From contig CACFTO010000003.1 of assembly GCA_902569245.1 (NCBI GenBank), positions 91,639-155,638 of the forward strand: a stretch of 64,000 nucleotides of DNA, read 5' to 3'. Shown in pieces: positions 7,433 through 17,568 of this stretch (the first letter of the stretch is position 1; each line of letters opens with the position of its first letter). Under the pieces are notes generated by a model. The model was not told where the DNA came from. It searched no databases and was given only the letters and a program-made list of their open reading frames with translations. Both the position numbers and the translations under genes were made by a program. Source of the DNA: an uncultured Pelagibacteraceae bacterium. GTDB taxonomy: Bacteria > Pseudomonadota > Alphaproteobacteria > Pelagibacterales > Pelagibacteraceae.

Positions 7433-8941
7433 TTAATTTGAATAAATTACCCTAGGATCTAAAAATAATTCTCTTGCTAAAGCTTTGAATTTTTTCGTAA
7501 CTTGTTTTGAGATTATCTCTTGATGCTGCGAAGGTATTTTTAAAAAAACAGCATTTCCTCTTTTATAAAGTTTAAATTCTTCTAAAAAAATTGTAGATAT
7601 TGATGTAAGAGAATTAGCAAATCTTAAGGCTGCACCAACTTGTTTGCATGAATATATCTCGTTGTTATTTAAAAACGTTAAGTATTCTATCTTTGGGTTG
7701 TATTTTATACTGCAATATCTCCAGTAACAAGAAAGTGCCAATTGTATTCTTTCTTTATGTGAAAGTTTTAATAAAGGCGTATTTAATGTTTCTTGAAAAA
7801 CCAACTCTGCTTTTTGGAATGCTCCCAAACCCCAATCCATATGACTTAGTACGCAAGATAGATGAAGCAATTTTTGATTAAAATGCTCATTTCCCTCAAA
7901 TATAGGTTTTATAAAATGAAAATATTTCTTATATGTAGATCCTAAATCGCCTCTTTTTTTTGAAATATGCTCTAATGATTTATTAAAAACAAAATTACTA
8001 TCTGAGTTTTTAAATAAATCTTTGGCAAGAGATCCTTCTCTAATACCGCTAATTGAGCAAATAACATTTTTTGGATTTGCTATGTTCATAATTTCTTCTA
8101 GAATTATTGAGCTATAAGGAAGATAAGGCGTTCTAGACTTTGATATGTATTCAACTGATTTCAATTTAGATTTATTAAATGAAGAAATTTTTTCTAAAAA
8201 TTTTGTAAGTTTTTCATTTTCTATTGAGTATTGATGAATAATATGGACTGGATATTCATTTTGAAATAAGTGTAATTTAAACAGAGCTCTCCACGTACCT
8301 CCCACCAAATATAAATTATTAAATTTTTTTTTAGATAACCATTTTTCATCTCTTAAAAGATTTTTGAGATATTTAGATAAATTTCTTTTTTTAACAATAG
8401 GATTGTTAATTAACCTTAAAACACCAACTGGAAGTGATGTTTTATTTGTTACAACATTGTTTTCAACTCTAGCAAGCTCTAAACTTCCACCACCTAAATC
8501 AGCAACAAGTCCATCCACATTCTCAAATCCAATTTTAACGCCTTCAGCTGATGATTCAGCTTCTTCTTCACCAGTTAAAATATTTATATTTTTTTTAAAT
8601 AAGTATTCTACTTCTTCAATAAAGGGCTTTGCGTCTGTAGCTTCTCTTAATACAGCTGTTGCAATAATTTTAAGGTTATTAATTTTTGAAACATTAAGAA
8701 TTTCTGAAAATCTTTTTAAAACTTTTAAAGCATATATCTTGCCTGATTTATGAAGTTTTTTTGATTTATCTAAGTTTTTACCAAGTTCACAAACTGCTTT
8801 TTCATTAAAAAAAGGTACTCTAGATGATGTAAAATCATCGTAAATTAACATTCTTATAGAATTTGAACCTATATCAATAATAGCTAATTTTGATTGTCTT
8901 AATTTTAAATTTTGCTTATTTTTAATTACTTTAAGTTCCAT
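7433..8941 (-). CDS. ppx: Exopolyphosphatase / guanosine pentaphosphate phosphatase family
   Basis: A 502-residue Ppx/GppA protein. The actin-like ATPase fold signature is visible in AIIDIGSNSIRMLIYDD near the N-terminus and DLGGGSLELARV near residue 150; EEAESSAEGVKIGF and the later VGGTWRALFKL also match the family. It removes terminal phosphates from polyphosphate in the cytoplasm, opposing the kinase encoded just upstream. It overlaps ppk by 11 bases, giving a polyphosphate make-and-break operon beside the phosphate regulon. A GppA activity on pppGpp cannot be excluded. Confidence 0.88.
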   Translation of the reverse strand: MELKVIKNKQNLKLRQSKLAIIDIGSNSIRMLIYDDFTSSRVPFFNEKAVCELGKNLDKSKKLHKSGKIYALKVLKRFSEILNVSKINNLKIIATAVLREATDAKPFIEEVEYLFKKNINILTGEEEAESSAEGVKIGFENVDGLVADLGGGSLELARVENNVVTNKTSLPVGVLRLINNPIVKKRNLSKYLKNLLRDEKWLSKKKFNNLYLVGGTWRALFKLHLFQNEYPVHIIHQYSIENEKLTKFLEKISSFNKSKLKSVEYISKSRTPYLPYSSIILEEIMNIANPKNVICSISGIREGSLAKDLFKNSDSNFVFNKSLEHISKKRGDLGSTYKKYFHFIKPIFEGNEHFNQKLLHLSCVLSHMDWGLGAFQKAELVFQETLNTPLLKLSHKERIQLALSCYWRYCSIKYNPKIEYLTFLNNNEIYSCKQVGAALRFANSLTSISTIFLEEFKLYKRGNAVFLKIPSQHQEIISKQVTKKFKALARELFLDPRVIYSN

Positions 8942-11081
8942 CTTTAACCAACCTTAAGTTTAATTTTTTAGGTTTAATTTTTAGTTTTGCCTTTCCTCTT
9001 CCTGATAAACTTGGATTATTCATGAAATAATCATGTGCAGAAAAAGAATCTTTCCGACTATATTTAATTTTTTGATAATTTCCATTAGGATAAAGTTCCC
9101 AGCTCTGATTCGTGTCTAGATAATTGGCCATCATTATTTGGTCTAAAACCTGTTCATGAACAGTTTGATTTTCAATTGGCACGAGAAGTTCGACTCTTCT
9201 ATCTAGATTTCTTGGCATCAAATCTGCAGATGAAATATAAACTTTTGCATTTCTGTTAGGCATTAATTTTCCATTTGCAAAACAATATATTCTTGAGTGT
9301 TCAAGAAATCTTCCAATGATACTTTTTACAATAATATTTTCCGATTTATTTTTAATACCAGGTCTTAAACAACATACACCTCTTACAAATAAAGAGACTT
9401 TTACACCGACACTAGAAGCCTCATAAAATTTATCAATTATTTGTGAATCAACTAATGAATTCATTTTAGCCCAAATCTCAGCGTGTTTCCCTTTTTTTGC
9501 ATTACTTATTTCCTTATCTATATTCTGATTTAAAGTTTTTCTTAAATTTACAGGTGAAATGGAAATTTTATTTAAATTTCTTGGTTTAGAATATCCAGTC
9601 ACGTAATTGTAGAATTTTTCTACATCTGCAGCCATTTTTTTATCAGAGCTAAATAGAGATAAGTCTGTGTATATTTTTGCATTTACAGGATGATAATTGC
9701 CAGTACCTAAATGGAAATATGTTTGAATTTTACCACCCTCACGTCGATGTATTAGTGATGATTTAGCATGTGTTTTGTATTTTGCAAAACCATAAACAAT
9801 TTGAACTCCAGCTTTTTCAAGACTTCTTGCCAGCTGTATATTTGCTTCTTCATCAAATCTAGCTTTGATTTCAATTAAAGCAGTAACTGTTTTGCCATTT
9901 TCGGAAGCGCTAATTAATGCTTTAACAATTGGTGAATCTAAAGTAGTTCTGTACAATGTTTGTTTAATAGCAATTACTTTTTTATCCATAGCAGCTTGAT
10001 TTAAAAATTCAATTACAGCATCAAAAGTCTCAAATGGATGATGAACTATTAGGTCTTTTTTCTTAATTGTCTCAAAAAAATTATTATTGTATTCTTTTAA
10101 TCTTTCTACTTCTCTTGGTGTAAAGTTTTTAAATTTTAATTTAGAATTTTTAATTTTACAAATTTGGTCTATATCCTGGATTCCAACTAAACCTGCTACT
10201 TCATAAATATAATTTGGATTAATTTCTAATTTATTTGTTATAAATTTTACAAGTTCTTTGTCGCTTTTTTCTAAAATTTCTAATCTAACAATATCACCAG
10301 TTCTTCTTCGCTTTAATGCTAGTTCAAATGATCTGACTAAATCCTCAGCCTCTTCTTGAATTTCTACATCACTATCTCTTATTACTCTAAATATCATTTT
10401 CTTTTCTAATAAATGATCTGGAAAAATTTCAGAGGCAAAGTAACCAATAACATCGTCTAGAACCAAAAATTTCTTAAATGATTTTCCTCCATCTATTTCA
10501 ATAAATCTTGATAAAGCTTTAGGAATTACGATAATTGAATTAAGAATTCTCTTTTTTTTCTTTTTCTTCAGCTTCATAACTAAAGCTCTACCTTGATTAA
10601 TAATAAATGGAAAAGGATGAGAAGGATCAATCGCTGATGGTGTAAGTAGAGGATAAATTTCTTCGTTAAATATTTCTAATAATTTCTTTTTTTCTTTTGT
10701 GTTAAGGTTTTCTGGCTTAGTCAATAAAATATTATTTCTCTTCAGCTGATTTGATAGATTATTAAATATGGTATTTTGTTTATTTAATAGATTTTTTGTA
10801 TCATTAATAACCATCTCCATCTGTTCTTCAGGCGTTAGTCCATCTGAACTTAGTGAGTCGACTTCTTGTTTAATTTGACTGTATAGTCCAGCAACTCGAA
10901 CCATAAAAAATTCATCTAAATTAGAGCCTGCAATAGATAAAAATTTTACTCTCTCATAAAGAGGATTTTCAATATTTTGCGCCTCTAACAGAACTCTATC
11001 GTTAAATTTTAACCATGATAATTCTCTATTTATATAATTGGATTTAAGCTCTTCTTTGTCTTGTTTTTTTAATGCAGTCAT
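8931..11081 (-). CDS. ppk1: Polyphosphate kinase
   Basis: Reversibly polymerises the gamma-phosphate of ATP into polyphosphate. The chosen ATG at 11081 gives 716 residues, usual for Ppk1, and begins MTALKKQDKEELKSNYINRELSWLKFNDRVL; an upstream in-frame start would add 36 residues that read through sixA and look non-coding. Visible motifs include NRELSWLKFN, FNQAAMDKK, IKQTLYRT, IEIKARFDEEANI and THAKSSLIHRR, which holds the autophosphorylated His region, and RRVELLVPI. It is divergent from sixA with only 13 bases between start codons, so its promoter must lie inside sixA; a TATAAT is at 11103-11108 on the minus strand. Confidence 0.92.
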   Translation of the reverse strand: MTALKKQDKEELKSNYINRELSWLKFNDRVLLEAQNIENPLYERVKFLSIAGSNLDEFFMVRVAGLYSQIKQEVDSLSSDGLTPEEQMEMVINDTKNLLNKQNTIFNNLSNQLKRNNILLTKPENLNTKEKKKLLEIFNEEIYPLLTPSAIDPSHPFPFIINQGRALVMKLKKKKKKRILNSIIVIPKALSRFIEIDGGKSFKKFLVLDDVIGYFASEIFPDHLLEKKMIFRVIRDSDVEIQEEAEDLVRSFELALKRRRTGDIVRLEILEKSDKELVKFITNKLEINPNYIYEVAGLVGIQDIDQICKIKNSKLKFKNFTPREVERLKEYNNNFFETIKKKDLIVHHPFETFDAVIEFLNQAAMDKKVIAIKQTLYRTTLDSPIVKALISASENGKTVTALIEIKARFDEEANIQLARSLEKAGVQIVYGFAKYKTHAKSSLIHRREGGKIQTYFHLGTGNYHPVNAKIYTDLSLFSSDKKMAADVEKFYNYVTGYSKPRNLNKISISPVNLRKTLNQNIDKEISNAKKGKHAEIWAKMNSLVDSQIIDKFYEASSVGVKVSLFVRGVCCLRPGIKNKSENIIVKSIIGRFLEHSRIYCFANGKLMPNRNAKVYISSADLMPRNLDRRVELLVPIENQTVHEQVLDQIMMANYLDTNQSWELYPNGNYQKIKYSRKDSFSAHDYFMNNPSLSGRGKAKLKIKPKKLNLRLVKDGT

Positions 11082-11094
11082 ATATTTAGATTTA

Positions 11095-11610
11095 ATGCGC
11101 GAATTATATGTCATGAGACATGCAAAATCTAGTTGGGAAGACCCAAATTTAAGTGATTTTGAAAGACCACTAAATAAAAGAGGCATCAAAAGTGCAAAAA
11201 TTATAAGTGAATTTTTTGTTAAAAAAAAATACTCCTTTGACTACGTGCTTTTATCTTCATCAAAAAGAACAAAAAAAACTCTAAATTTAATACTGAATAA
11301 AATAAATAAACCAAAAAAAATTAAAAGTTCCTCAAAACTCTATTTGGTTAATGAAAATGAAATAATAGCTAATATAAAAAATATCCATAAAAAGTTTAAG
11401 AAAGTATTGATAATAAATCATGAACCTGCTCTTAAAAATTTAGTTATAAAATTAACTAAAAATAAAGATAATAGTAATTTTAAACTATTAAATTATAAAT
11501 TCCCAACTTGTGCATTTGCTAAAATAGTTTTCGATACGAATGATTGGATAAATATTGAAGAGAAAGGAATTATTTCTGAATTTGTAAGGCCTAAAGATTT
11601 AGTTATCTAA
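11095..11610 (+). CDS. sixA: SixA-type phosphohistidine phosphatase
   Basis: Histidine phosphatase superfamily, 171 residues from the ATG at 11095. The RHG-type motif is MRHAKSSW (Arg8-His9), followed by DFERPLNKRG and a second conserved His in INHEPALKNL. SixA enzymes dephosphorylate phosphohistidine on phosphotransfer proteins; the target here is unknown. A longer in-frame start at 11038 would overlap ppk and lacks homology. The 3' end overlaps phoB by 12 bases tail to tail. Its place between ppk and phoB suggests, without proof, a link to phosphate signalling. Confidence 0.85.
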   Translation: MRELYVMRHAKSSWEDPNLSDFERPLNKRGIKSAKIISEFFVKKKYSFDYVLLSSSKRTKKTLNLILNKINKPKKIKSSSKLYLVNENEIIANIKNIHKKFKKVLIINHEPALKNLVIKLTKNKDNSNFKLLNYKFPTCAFAKIVFDTNDWINIEEKGIISEFVRPKDLVI

Positions 11611-12282
11611 CGAATAGCCTGCAGATCTCACTGTGCGAATTAAATTTTCTAATCCACTTACATTTAAAACTTTTCTCAATCTTCTTATGTGAACATCAAC
11701 CGTTCTACTTTCTACATAAATATTTTCACCCCAAACATTATTTAGTAATTGTTCTCTTGAATAAACTCTTTTTGGATTTTTAATAAAAAAATCTAATAAT
11801 TTAAATTCTGTGGGTCCCAAAATTATTTCCTTATCATTTCTATAAACTCTTTTTGCTAATCTATCAATTTTAAGGTCTTTAAATTCCACAACATCAGTTG
11901 ATGACAAAGGTTTAGCCCTTCTTAACAAAGATTTAATTCTTGCATTTAATTCTTTTTGGCTAAATGGTTTAGTGACGTAATCATCGGCTCCAGTTTCAAA
12001 TGCTTTTAATTTATCTTCCTCCTCTCCTTTTGCAGTAAGCATAATAATTGGAATGTCATTATATTTTTTATCCCTTTTTAACTGTTTACATATTTCAACA
12101 CCTGATAAATCTGGCAACATCCAATCTAATAAGATTAAGTCTGGCATTTTTTGTTTTATTGATTTTAAAGAGTCCTCTCCATTTTCACTTGAAGAAACCT
12201 TATGACCTTCTTTTTCTAAATTATATTTTAATAAGGTTGAAATTGGCGCCTCATCTTCTGCAATAAATATGTGTGCACTCAT
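11599..12282 (-). CDS. phoB: Phosphate regulon response regulator PhoB
   Basis: OmpR-family regulator of 227 residues. The receiver domain has acidic residues near 10-11, phospho-acceptor Asp53 in LLDWMLPDL and TKPFS. The winged-helix domain shows LGPTEFKLLDFF, RVYSREQLLNNVWG and VDVHIRRLRKVL, all highly PhoB-like. It is phosphorylated by PhoR and binds Pho boxes; two candidate boxes are in this window. It is last in the pst-phoU-phoB run and follows phoU after a 1-base overlap. Confidence 0.95.
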   Translation of the reverse strand: MSAHIFIAEDEAPISTLLKYNLEKEGHKVSSSENGEDSLKSIKQKMPDLILLDWMLPDLSGVEICKQLKRDKKYNDIPIIMLTAKGEEEDKLKAFETGADDYVTKPFSQKELNARIKSLLRRAKPLSSTDVVEFKDLKIDRLAKRVYRNDKEIILGPTEFKLLDFFIKNPKRVYSREQLLNNVWGENIYVESRTVDVHIRRLRKVLNVSGLENLIRTVRSAGYSLDN

Positions 12283-12983
12283 TACTTTGTTAATTCTGAA
12301 TCGCTACCCTTGGGTCTTTCACCCTCTAAATAATCACCTGTAACTAAATAAAATACTTGCTCAGCAATGTTTGTTGTATGATCTCCTATCCTTTCAAGGT
12401 TTTTAGTAACAAATAAAAGATGTGAGCCATATTCAATATTTTCCATATTTGATTTAATTAATGAGATGACTTCTTCCATACATTTATTTGTTAAATCATC
12501 AACTTGTTCATCACTCTCCCATACTGTTTGAGCTACATCGCTTGATCTACTTAGATAAGAGTCTAAAACAATTTTTAATTGTTTTTGAACCAAAATGCAG
12601 ATTCTACTCATTGCTTCAATTAAATTATTTGGCAAATGCGTATTTATAAGTTTTGTTCTTTTTGCAATATTTTTGGCAAGATCACCTATTCTTTCTAAGT
12701 CTGAAGACATCTTTAGAGCTGCAACTGTTTCTCTAAGATCCACAGCCATTGGTTGTCTTAAAGCAATTAAATTTACTACCTCATTCTCTATCTGAGACTC
12801 AAAATTATCTATAACCATATCTGAATTTATAACATCATCAGCAAGGTTATGATCATTTGATGATATTGCTTTCATTGCATTACCTAAAGCGGTTTCGCAA
12901 TTTGCCCCCATTTCAACTAAATCATTGTTTAATTTTTTTAATTGGTCTTCGTAAGATTTTACTGTGTGTGGTTTTTCATTCAT
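12282..12983 (-). CDS. phoU: Phosphate signalling regulator PhoU
   Basis: A 233-residue all-helical protein with two PhoU repeats; LRETVAALKMSSDLERIGDLAKNIAKRT and LLFVTKNLERIGDHTTNIAEQV are the paired metal-binding signatures. It links the Pst importer to PhoR, keeping the kinase off when phosphate is plentiful. It overlaps pstB and phoB by 1 base each, so stoichiometric translation with them is likely. Confidence 0.95.
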   Translation of the reverse strand: MNEKPHTVKSYEDQLKKLNNDLVEMGANCETALGNAMKAISSNDHNLADDVINSDMVIDNFESQIENEVVNLIALRQPMAVDLRETVAALKMSSDLERIGDLAKNIAKRTKLINTHLPNNLIEAMSRICILVQKQLKIVLDSYLSRSSDVAQTVWESDEQVDDLTNKCMEEVISLIKSNMENIEYGSHLLFVTKNLERIGDHTTNIAEQVFYLVTGDYLEGERPKGSDSELTK

Positions 12984-13738
12984 TATCCAAACCTTCCTGT
13001 TATGTAATCCTGCGTTTGTTGTTGAGTCGGATTCTTGAATATCTTATCAGTAGAGCCTACTTCAATCAATTTGCCAAGGTGAAAAAAACCAGTATTTTGA
13101 GAGACTCTTGCAGCTTGGGACATTGAGTGAGTAACAATTATTATAGTATGTTCCTTTCTTAATTCATCAATTAGCTCCTCTATTTGTGCTGTCGCAATTG
13201 GATCAAGAGCTGAACATGGCTCATCCATGAGTATTACCTCTGGCTTAATTGATATTGTTCTTGCAATACAAAGTCTTTGTTGTTGTCCACCTGATAAACC
13301 AGTACCTGGTTCGTGAATTCTGTCTTTTACCTCTTCCCAAAGTGCTGCTTTTCTCAAACTCTCTTCAACAATATTATCCATTTCACTTTTAGATTGAGCT
13401 ATCCCATGTATCTCAGGTCCATAAGAAATATTCTCATAAATGGTTTTTGGAAAAGGATTTGGTTTTTGAAAAATCATTCCAACTTTTTCTCTAAGCCTTA
13501 CAACATCTGTATCTTTTTGATTTATGTCATAGTCATTAATTTTTACGACACCACTGACTTTACAAATATCGATCACATCATTCATCCTATTTAAACATCT
13601 TAAGAATGTTGATTTACCACAACCAGAAGGTCCAATAAGAGCAGTTACTTTATTTGCTTCGATATCCATATTGATATCAAATAAAGCTTGTTTCGCTCCA
13701 TAATAGACATCAACATTTTTTGCTTCTATTTTATTCAT
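12983..13738 (-). CDS. pstB: Phosphate ABC transporter ATPase PstB
   Basis: A 251-residue ABC ATPase that powers phosphate import. Walker A is GPSGCGKST near residue 36, the signature is [13 protein letters not shown], Walker B is [14 protein letters not shown] and the switch His is in IIVTHSM. The segment [16 protein letters not shown] and length are typical of PstB. Same operon as pstA, 3 bases upstream. Confidence 0.96.
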   Translation of the reverse strand: MNKIEAKNVDVYYGAKQALFDINMDIEANKVTALIGPSGCGKSTFLRCLNRMNDVIDICKVSGVVKINDYDINQKDTDVVRLREKVGMIFQKPNPFPKTIYENISYGPEIHGIAQSKSEMDNIVEESLRKAALWEEVKDRIHEPGTGLSGGQQQRLCIARTISIKPEVILMDEPCSALDPIATAQIEELIDELRKEHTIIIVTHSMSQAARVSQNTGFFHLGKLIEVGSTDKIFKNPTQQQTQDYITGRFG

Positions 13739-13741
13739 ATT

Positions 13742-15010
13742 TTAGTTCCATTTCTTTTCAAATTTATGTCTAATTAATTGTGCTCCTAAATTCATAAAAA
13801 TTAGGAAAAATAATAATACCATTATGCAAGCAGACACTTTTTCTACAAATCCTCTTTCGGCACTCTCTGCCCATATATAGATTTGAACAGGCAAGCTAGC
13901 TGCTGGATCCATAGGGGTTCCTGGTATTGTGTTAACAAAAGCAACCATTCCAATTAATATTAAAGGCGCTGTTTCACCTAATGCTTGAGCTAAGCCAATT
14001 ATAGTACCTGATAAAGTTCCAGGTAAAGCCAAAGGCACGGTATGATGCATCGTCGTTTGCATTTTGCTAGCTCCCATTGCTAAAGCTGCTTCTCTTATAC
14101 TGGGTGGAACAGCCTTCAATGATGCTCTGGCTGCTATTATAATTGTTGGAAGAGTCATTAATGAAAGGGTTATACCTCCAACTAAGGGTGTTGATCTAGG
14201 TAAACCAAATACAGCCAATAAAACACCTAATCCTAATAATCCAAAAACAATTGAAGGAACTGCTGCTAGATTATTGATATTTACTTCAATAAAATCTGTA
14301 AATCTATTTTTTGGTGCAAATTCTTCTAGATAAACTGCAGCTAGTAAGGCAACAGGAAAGGCAATTGACAGACAGACAAGTATGGAAAATAATGAACCCA
14401 TAAATGAGCTTGCTATTCCCGCTAACTCAGCTTCTCTAGAATCAGCATTTGTAAAAAAACTGGCATTAAATTCACTTATAACTCTTCCATCTTCATTTAA
14501 TTTATCAAAAATTTTTAATTGATAATCAGATGCTCTTCTTCTATTTTCAGGTATATCTCTTGGATAATTTCCTTTAAATACTTGATCTAAGTCGTCAGAG
14601 GCTGTTAATTTTACATCAACTGTTTTTCCAAAGCTATCAGGATTGTCTAGAAGATAATATTTTAATTCTCTCTCAAAAGTAAATGCAAACATTTTTTTTA
14701 ATTCCATAATTTGATCCTCACTTGCATCTGGATCGAGAGTGATAAATGTTTCTATCCCAAACTCATAAAAGTCTGCATCATTAATATCTTCGGTTGTTGG
14801 TTTTTTATCTGGATCCAAATATAATAAATCTGCATTATAATTGACTGGTATTACCAACCATGTTTTTTGAAATGCTGTGTAACCAGTAGAAAATATCTTT
14901 GTTAGAAATACCACTAGAAATAATAAAGCCATAAATATTGCAGCTTTACCGTAAAATTGAAATCTTTTTTCAGCTTTGTATCTTTTAATTAAACGTTCTT
15001 CTTTATTCAT
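13742..15010 (-). CDS. pstA: Phosphate ABC transporter permease PstA, long form
   Basis: Inner-membrane permease of 422 residues. The C-terminal half has the transport domain with the ATPase-docking loop REAALAMGASKMQTTMHHTVPLALPG. The first 190 or so residues hold one membrane span and a large soluble region absent from E. coli PstA; such extensions are known in alphaproteobacterial PstA proteins. It overlaps pstC by 8 bases. The role of the extension is not established. Confidence 0.93.
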   Translation of the reverse strand: MNKEERLIKRYKAEKRFQFYGKAAIFMALLFLVVFLTKIFSTGYTAFQKTWLVIPVNYNADLLYLDPDKKPTTEDINDADFYEFGIETFITLDPDASEDQIMELKKMFAFTFERELKYYLLDNPDSFGKTVDVKLTASDDLDQVFKGNYPRDIPENRRRASDYQLKIFDKLNEDGRVISEFNASFFTNADSREAELAGIASSFMGSLFSILVCLSIAFPVALLAAVYLEEFAPKNRFTDFIEVNINNLAAVPSIVFGLLGLGVLLAVFGLPRSTPLVGGITLSLMTLPTIIIAARASLKAVPPSIREAALAMGASKMQTTMHHTVPLALPGTLSGTIIGLAQALGETAPLILIGMVAFVNTIPGTPMDPAASLPVQIYIWAESAERGFVEKVSACIMVLLFFLIFMNLGAQLIRHKFEKKWN

Positions 15011-16385
15011 ATTTCTCTCTATATTTTTTCACAACAGACAAGGCAACAATATTTAAAACTAAAGTAACTATAAATAAACTTAATCCCAATGCAAAAGCTG
15101 CTTGGGTTTTCGGATCCCCAAATTGTTGATCACCAATTAAGATAACAACAATTTGAGCAGTTATTGTTGAAGTGGACTCTAATGGATTAAGAGTTAGGTT
15201 TGCTGCCAACCCTGATGCCATTACAACAATCATTGTTTCACCAATAGCTCTAGAAACACCTAATAAAATAGATCCAACAATTCCAGGTAAAGCAGCTGGA
15301 ATAATTACTCTTTTTATTGTTTCAGATTTTGTTGCTCCCATGGCATAGCTACCATCTCTAAGATTTTGAGGAACACTTGTAATTACGTCGTCACTTAAGC
15401 TTGATATAAATGGAATAATCATAATTCCCATAACACCACCGGCTGCCAGTGCGCTTTCTGCTGACACCTCTAGTCCTAATGATAATCCAAGGTCTTTTAA
15501 AAAAGGTCCAACTGTTAAAGCAGCAAAAAAACCATAAACAACAGTTGGAATTCCTGCTAAAATTTCAATGACAGGTTTGGCATATTGTCTTAAACGTTTG
15601 CTCGCATATTCCGCCATATATATACCACTTAACAAACCAATTGGTATTGCAACACACATTGCAATCAAAGCTATAAAAAAGGTGCCTGCAAATATCGGAA
15701 CCGCACCAAAAGTATCACTATACATTGATGGATCAAGTGCTTCACTTGCATCTCGAACAAAAGCTTTTGCAGGATACCAGTGCATTCCAAATACAAAATC
15801 AAATAGTGGGATAACTTGAAAAAATTCTATTGTTTGAAACAAAAGGGAAAAAATAATACCAATGGTTGTTAATATCGCTGCCAGTGATGATAAAAAAAAT
15901 ACTCCTTTAAGAAATATTTCAACTGGTTCTCTTGTTTTAGTGTTGTTTGAAATCTTTGTATACGCATAACCTGTTGATGCAATTAGTAATGATAAGACTA
16001 TAACGACCTTAGACCACTTTGTTATGTCTCTAAAGTTTAAATATTTTTCTGCTGATCTTTGTAACTCTGCAGTAAGTTCTCCTGAATACTGGTTTCGAGA
16101 AAGTGATTTTACTTTTTCATAAAATAAATTCAACTCTCCTTCTAGAAGTCCTTGCGAAGAATAATCACTAAGTATAAAAAATCTTACTATGCTAGGTTCA
16201 AATATCGACCATAAAGCATACAAAAGAAAAGCAGGTGCGCCACACCATATAGCAAGATAGTATCCATAAAATTTTGGAAGAGCTGTTAACCGTTTGTTAG
16301 ATTGAATTAAAATAGCTTTTTTTCTTCCAAAGAAGTAACTGGATAAAGCTAAAAGAACGATTGTTAAAAATATTACTGAATTCAA
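15003..16385 (-). CDS. pstC: Phosphate ABC transporter permease PstC, long form
   Basis: A 460-residue permease, longer than enteric PstC (about 320) because of an N-terminal extension with two spans and a soluble loop (about residues 60-125). The transport core contains AGIPTVVYGFFA and the docking loop RDGSYAMGATKSETIKRVIIPAALPG. With PstA it forms the phosphate channel. A strong hairpin lies in the 79-base gap to pstS, so channel genes probably receive only part of the pstS transcription. Confidence 0.93.
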   Translation of the reverse strand: MNSVIFLTIVLLALSSYFFGRKKAILIQSNKRLTALPKFYGYYLAIWCGAPAFLLYALWSIFEPSIVRFFILSDYSSQGLLEGELNLFYEKVKSLSRNQYSGELTAELQRSAEKYLNFRDITKWSKVVIVLSLLIASTGYAYTKISNNTKTREPVEIFLKGVFFLSSLAAILTTIGIIFSLLFQTIEFFQVIPLFDFVFGMHWYPAKAFVRDASEALDPSMYSDTFGAVPIFAGTFFIALIAMCVAIPIGLLSGIYMAEYASKRLRQYAKPVIEILAGIPTVVYGFFAALTVGPFLKDLGLSLGLEVSAESALAAGGVMGIMIIPFISSLSDDVITSVPQNLRDGSYAMGATKSETIKRVIIPAALPGIVGSILLGVSRAIGETMIVVMASGLAANLTLNPLESTSTITAQIVVILIGDQQFGDPKTQAAFALGLSLFIVTLVLNIVALSVVKKYREKYE

Positions 16386-16410
16386 TTATTGGCTCCTTTA
16401 GATTTATACA

Positions 16411-16442
16411 AAAAAAAGGGCCCATTTAATAGGGCCCCTTTT
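16411..16442 (-). terminator. Hairpin between pstS and pstC
   Basis: Arms AAAAGGGCCC (16414-16423) and the GGGCCCCTTTT segment (16432-16442) pair with one extra C, around an AT loop; on the transcribed strand it ends in a run of T. It has the form of an intrinsic terminator inside an operon, allowing high pstS and lower pstCAB-phoUB expression. Confidence 0.8.
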
Positions 16443-16464
16443 GAGTTTATTAACAAATATTATA

Positions 16465-17499
16465 TTACTCCATTGACATTGCAGTAAGAGATTTCGAATT
16501 ATCTCTAACTGTTCTGTAAGTTTCAGCATCAAGTGGAACAAGTCCTATTTCCGCTAAGTAACCTCTTTTACCAATAGCTTTAGTTGTAGTGAATTCTTTT
16601 ACAAATTCATGTAATCCTGGAATTACACCAACATGAGCTTTTTTTACGTAAAAGAATAATGGTCTAGCAACAGCATAACTATAGTCTTGGATAGATTCTA
16701 ATGATGGTTGACCACCTTCTATACTTGCAGCTTGCAATTTATCTCTTGCAGCTAAAAAGTAACTAAATCCAAAGAAACCAAACATTTCTTTGTCTTCAGA
16801 TAATTTTTGAATAATTAAACTATCATTCTCTCCAACTTCAATAGCAGCACCATCTTCTCTGTAAAGTTTTTGTGGTTTTTTGTATTTTTTATTTCCAGCT
16901 TCGAAACCTGCTTTGTATAATGCTTTAGCCTCTTTAGGCATACCTTTTTTCATTACTAACGAATTCCAAGCATCTCTTGTTCCGGATGTTCCTGGGGGAA
17001 TCATAACTGAAATCTTTTGTTTTGGTAAACTTGGATCTATTTGATCCCATGTTTTGTATATGTTGTCTACTAATTTACCATCAACAACTGAGTGTTTTGC
17101 TAAAGCTTTCCAAAGTTGTTCTTTAGTGAAGTTTACTGGTTCAGCATCAACACTGTATGCTAAAGTAATACCATCGTTACCGATAATAACTTCAACAATG
17201 TCATTAACACCATTTTTTTTGCAAAGAGCTTTTTCTTTATCTTTCATTGCTCTTGATGCATTTGTTATATCAGGGTGAGCTTCTCCTACACCTGCACAAA
17301 ATAATTTTGCACCACCACCTGTACCAGTTGACTCGATTACTGGTGTTTTAAATCCAGTTTGCCCGAATCTTTCAGCAACTATTGTTGCGTAAGGGAATAC
17401 AGTAGATGATCCAACTATTTTGATTTGATCTCTTGCTTGAGCAATAGTGGCAACAGAAATGGCAACTATTGAAGCAAGGACTATAGTTAGTTTTTTCAT
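16465..17499 (-). CDS. pstS: Periplasmic phosphate-binding protein PstS
   Basis: A 344-residue binding protein. The signal peptide ends near residue 22 (TIAQARD), and the mature protein opens IKIVGSSTVFPYA, with ESTGTGGG and PPGTSGTRDAW as phosphate-contacting loops. It captures phosphate for PstCAB. A double Pho box lies 70 bases upstream, so it should be strongly induced when phosphate is scarce. It is separated from pstC by a terminator-like hairpin. Confidence 0.95.
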   Translation of the reverse strand: MKKLTIVLASIVAISVATIAQARDQIKIVGSSTVFPYATIVAERFGQTGFKTPVIESTGTGGGAKLFCAGVGEAHPDITNASRAMKDKEKALCKKNGVNDIVEVIIGNDGITLAYSVDAEPVNFTKEQLWKALAKHSVVDGKLVDNIYKTWDQIDPSLPKQKISVMIPPGTSGTRDAWNSLVMKKGMPKEAKALYKAGFEAGNKKYKKPQKLYREDGAAIEVGENDSLIIQKLSEDKEMFGFFGFSYFLAARDKLQAASIEGGQPSLESIQDYSYAVARPLFFYVKKAHVGVIPGLHEFVKEFTTTKAIGKRGYLAEIGLVPLDAETYRTVRDNSKSLTAMSME

Positions 17500-17568
17500 T
17501 TTTAATATCCTTTCGTGAATTAAAGTTAATTAACGACTCGCTTATTAAATTTTATTGAGGACTCTAGT

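Noticed and set aside
11082..11189. Longer N-terminus for ppk
   Set aside because: The extra 36 residues overlap sixA in antisense and do not look like Ppk, whose usual start matches the ATG at 11081.
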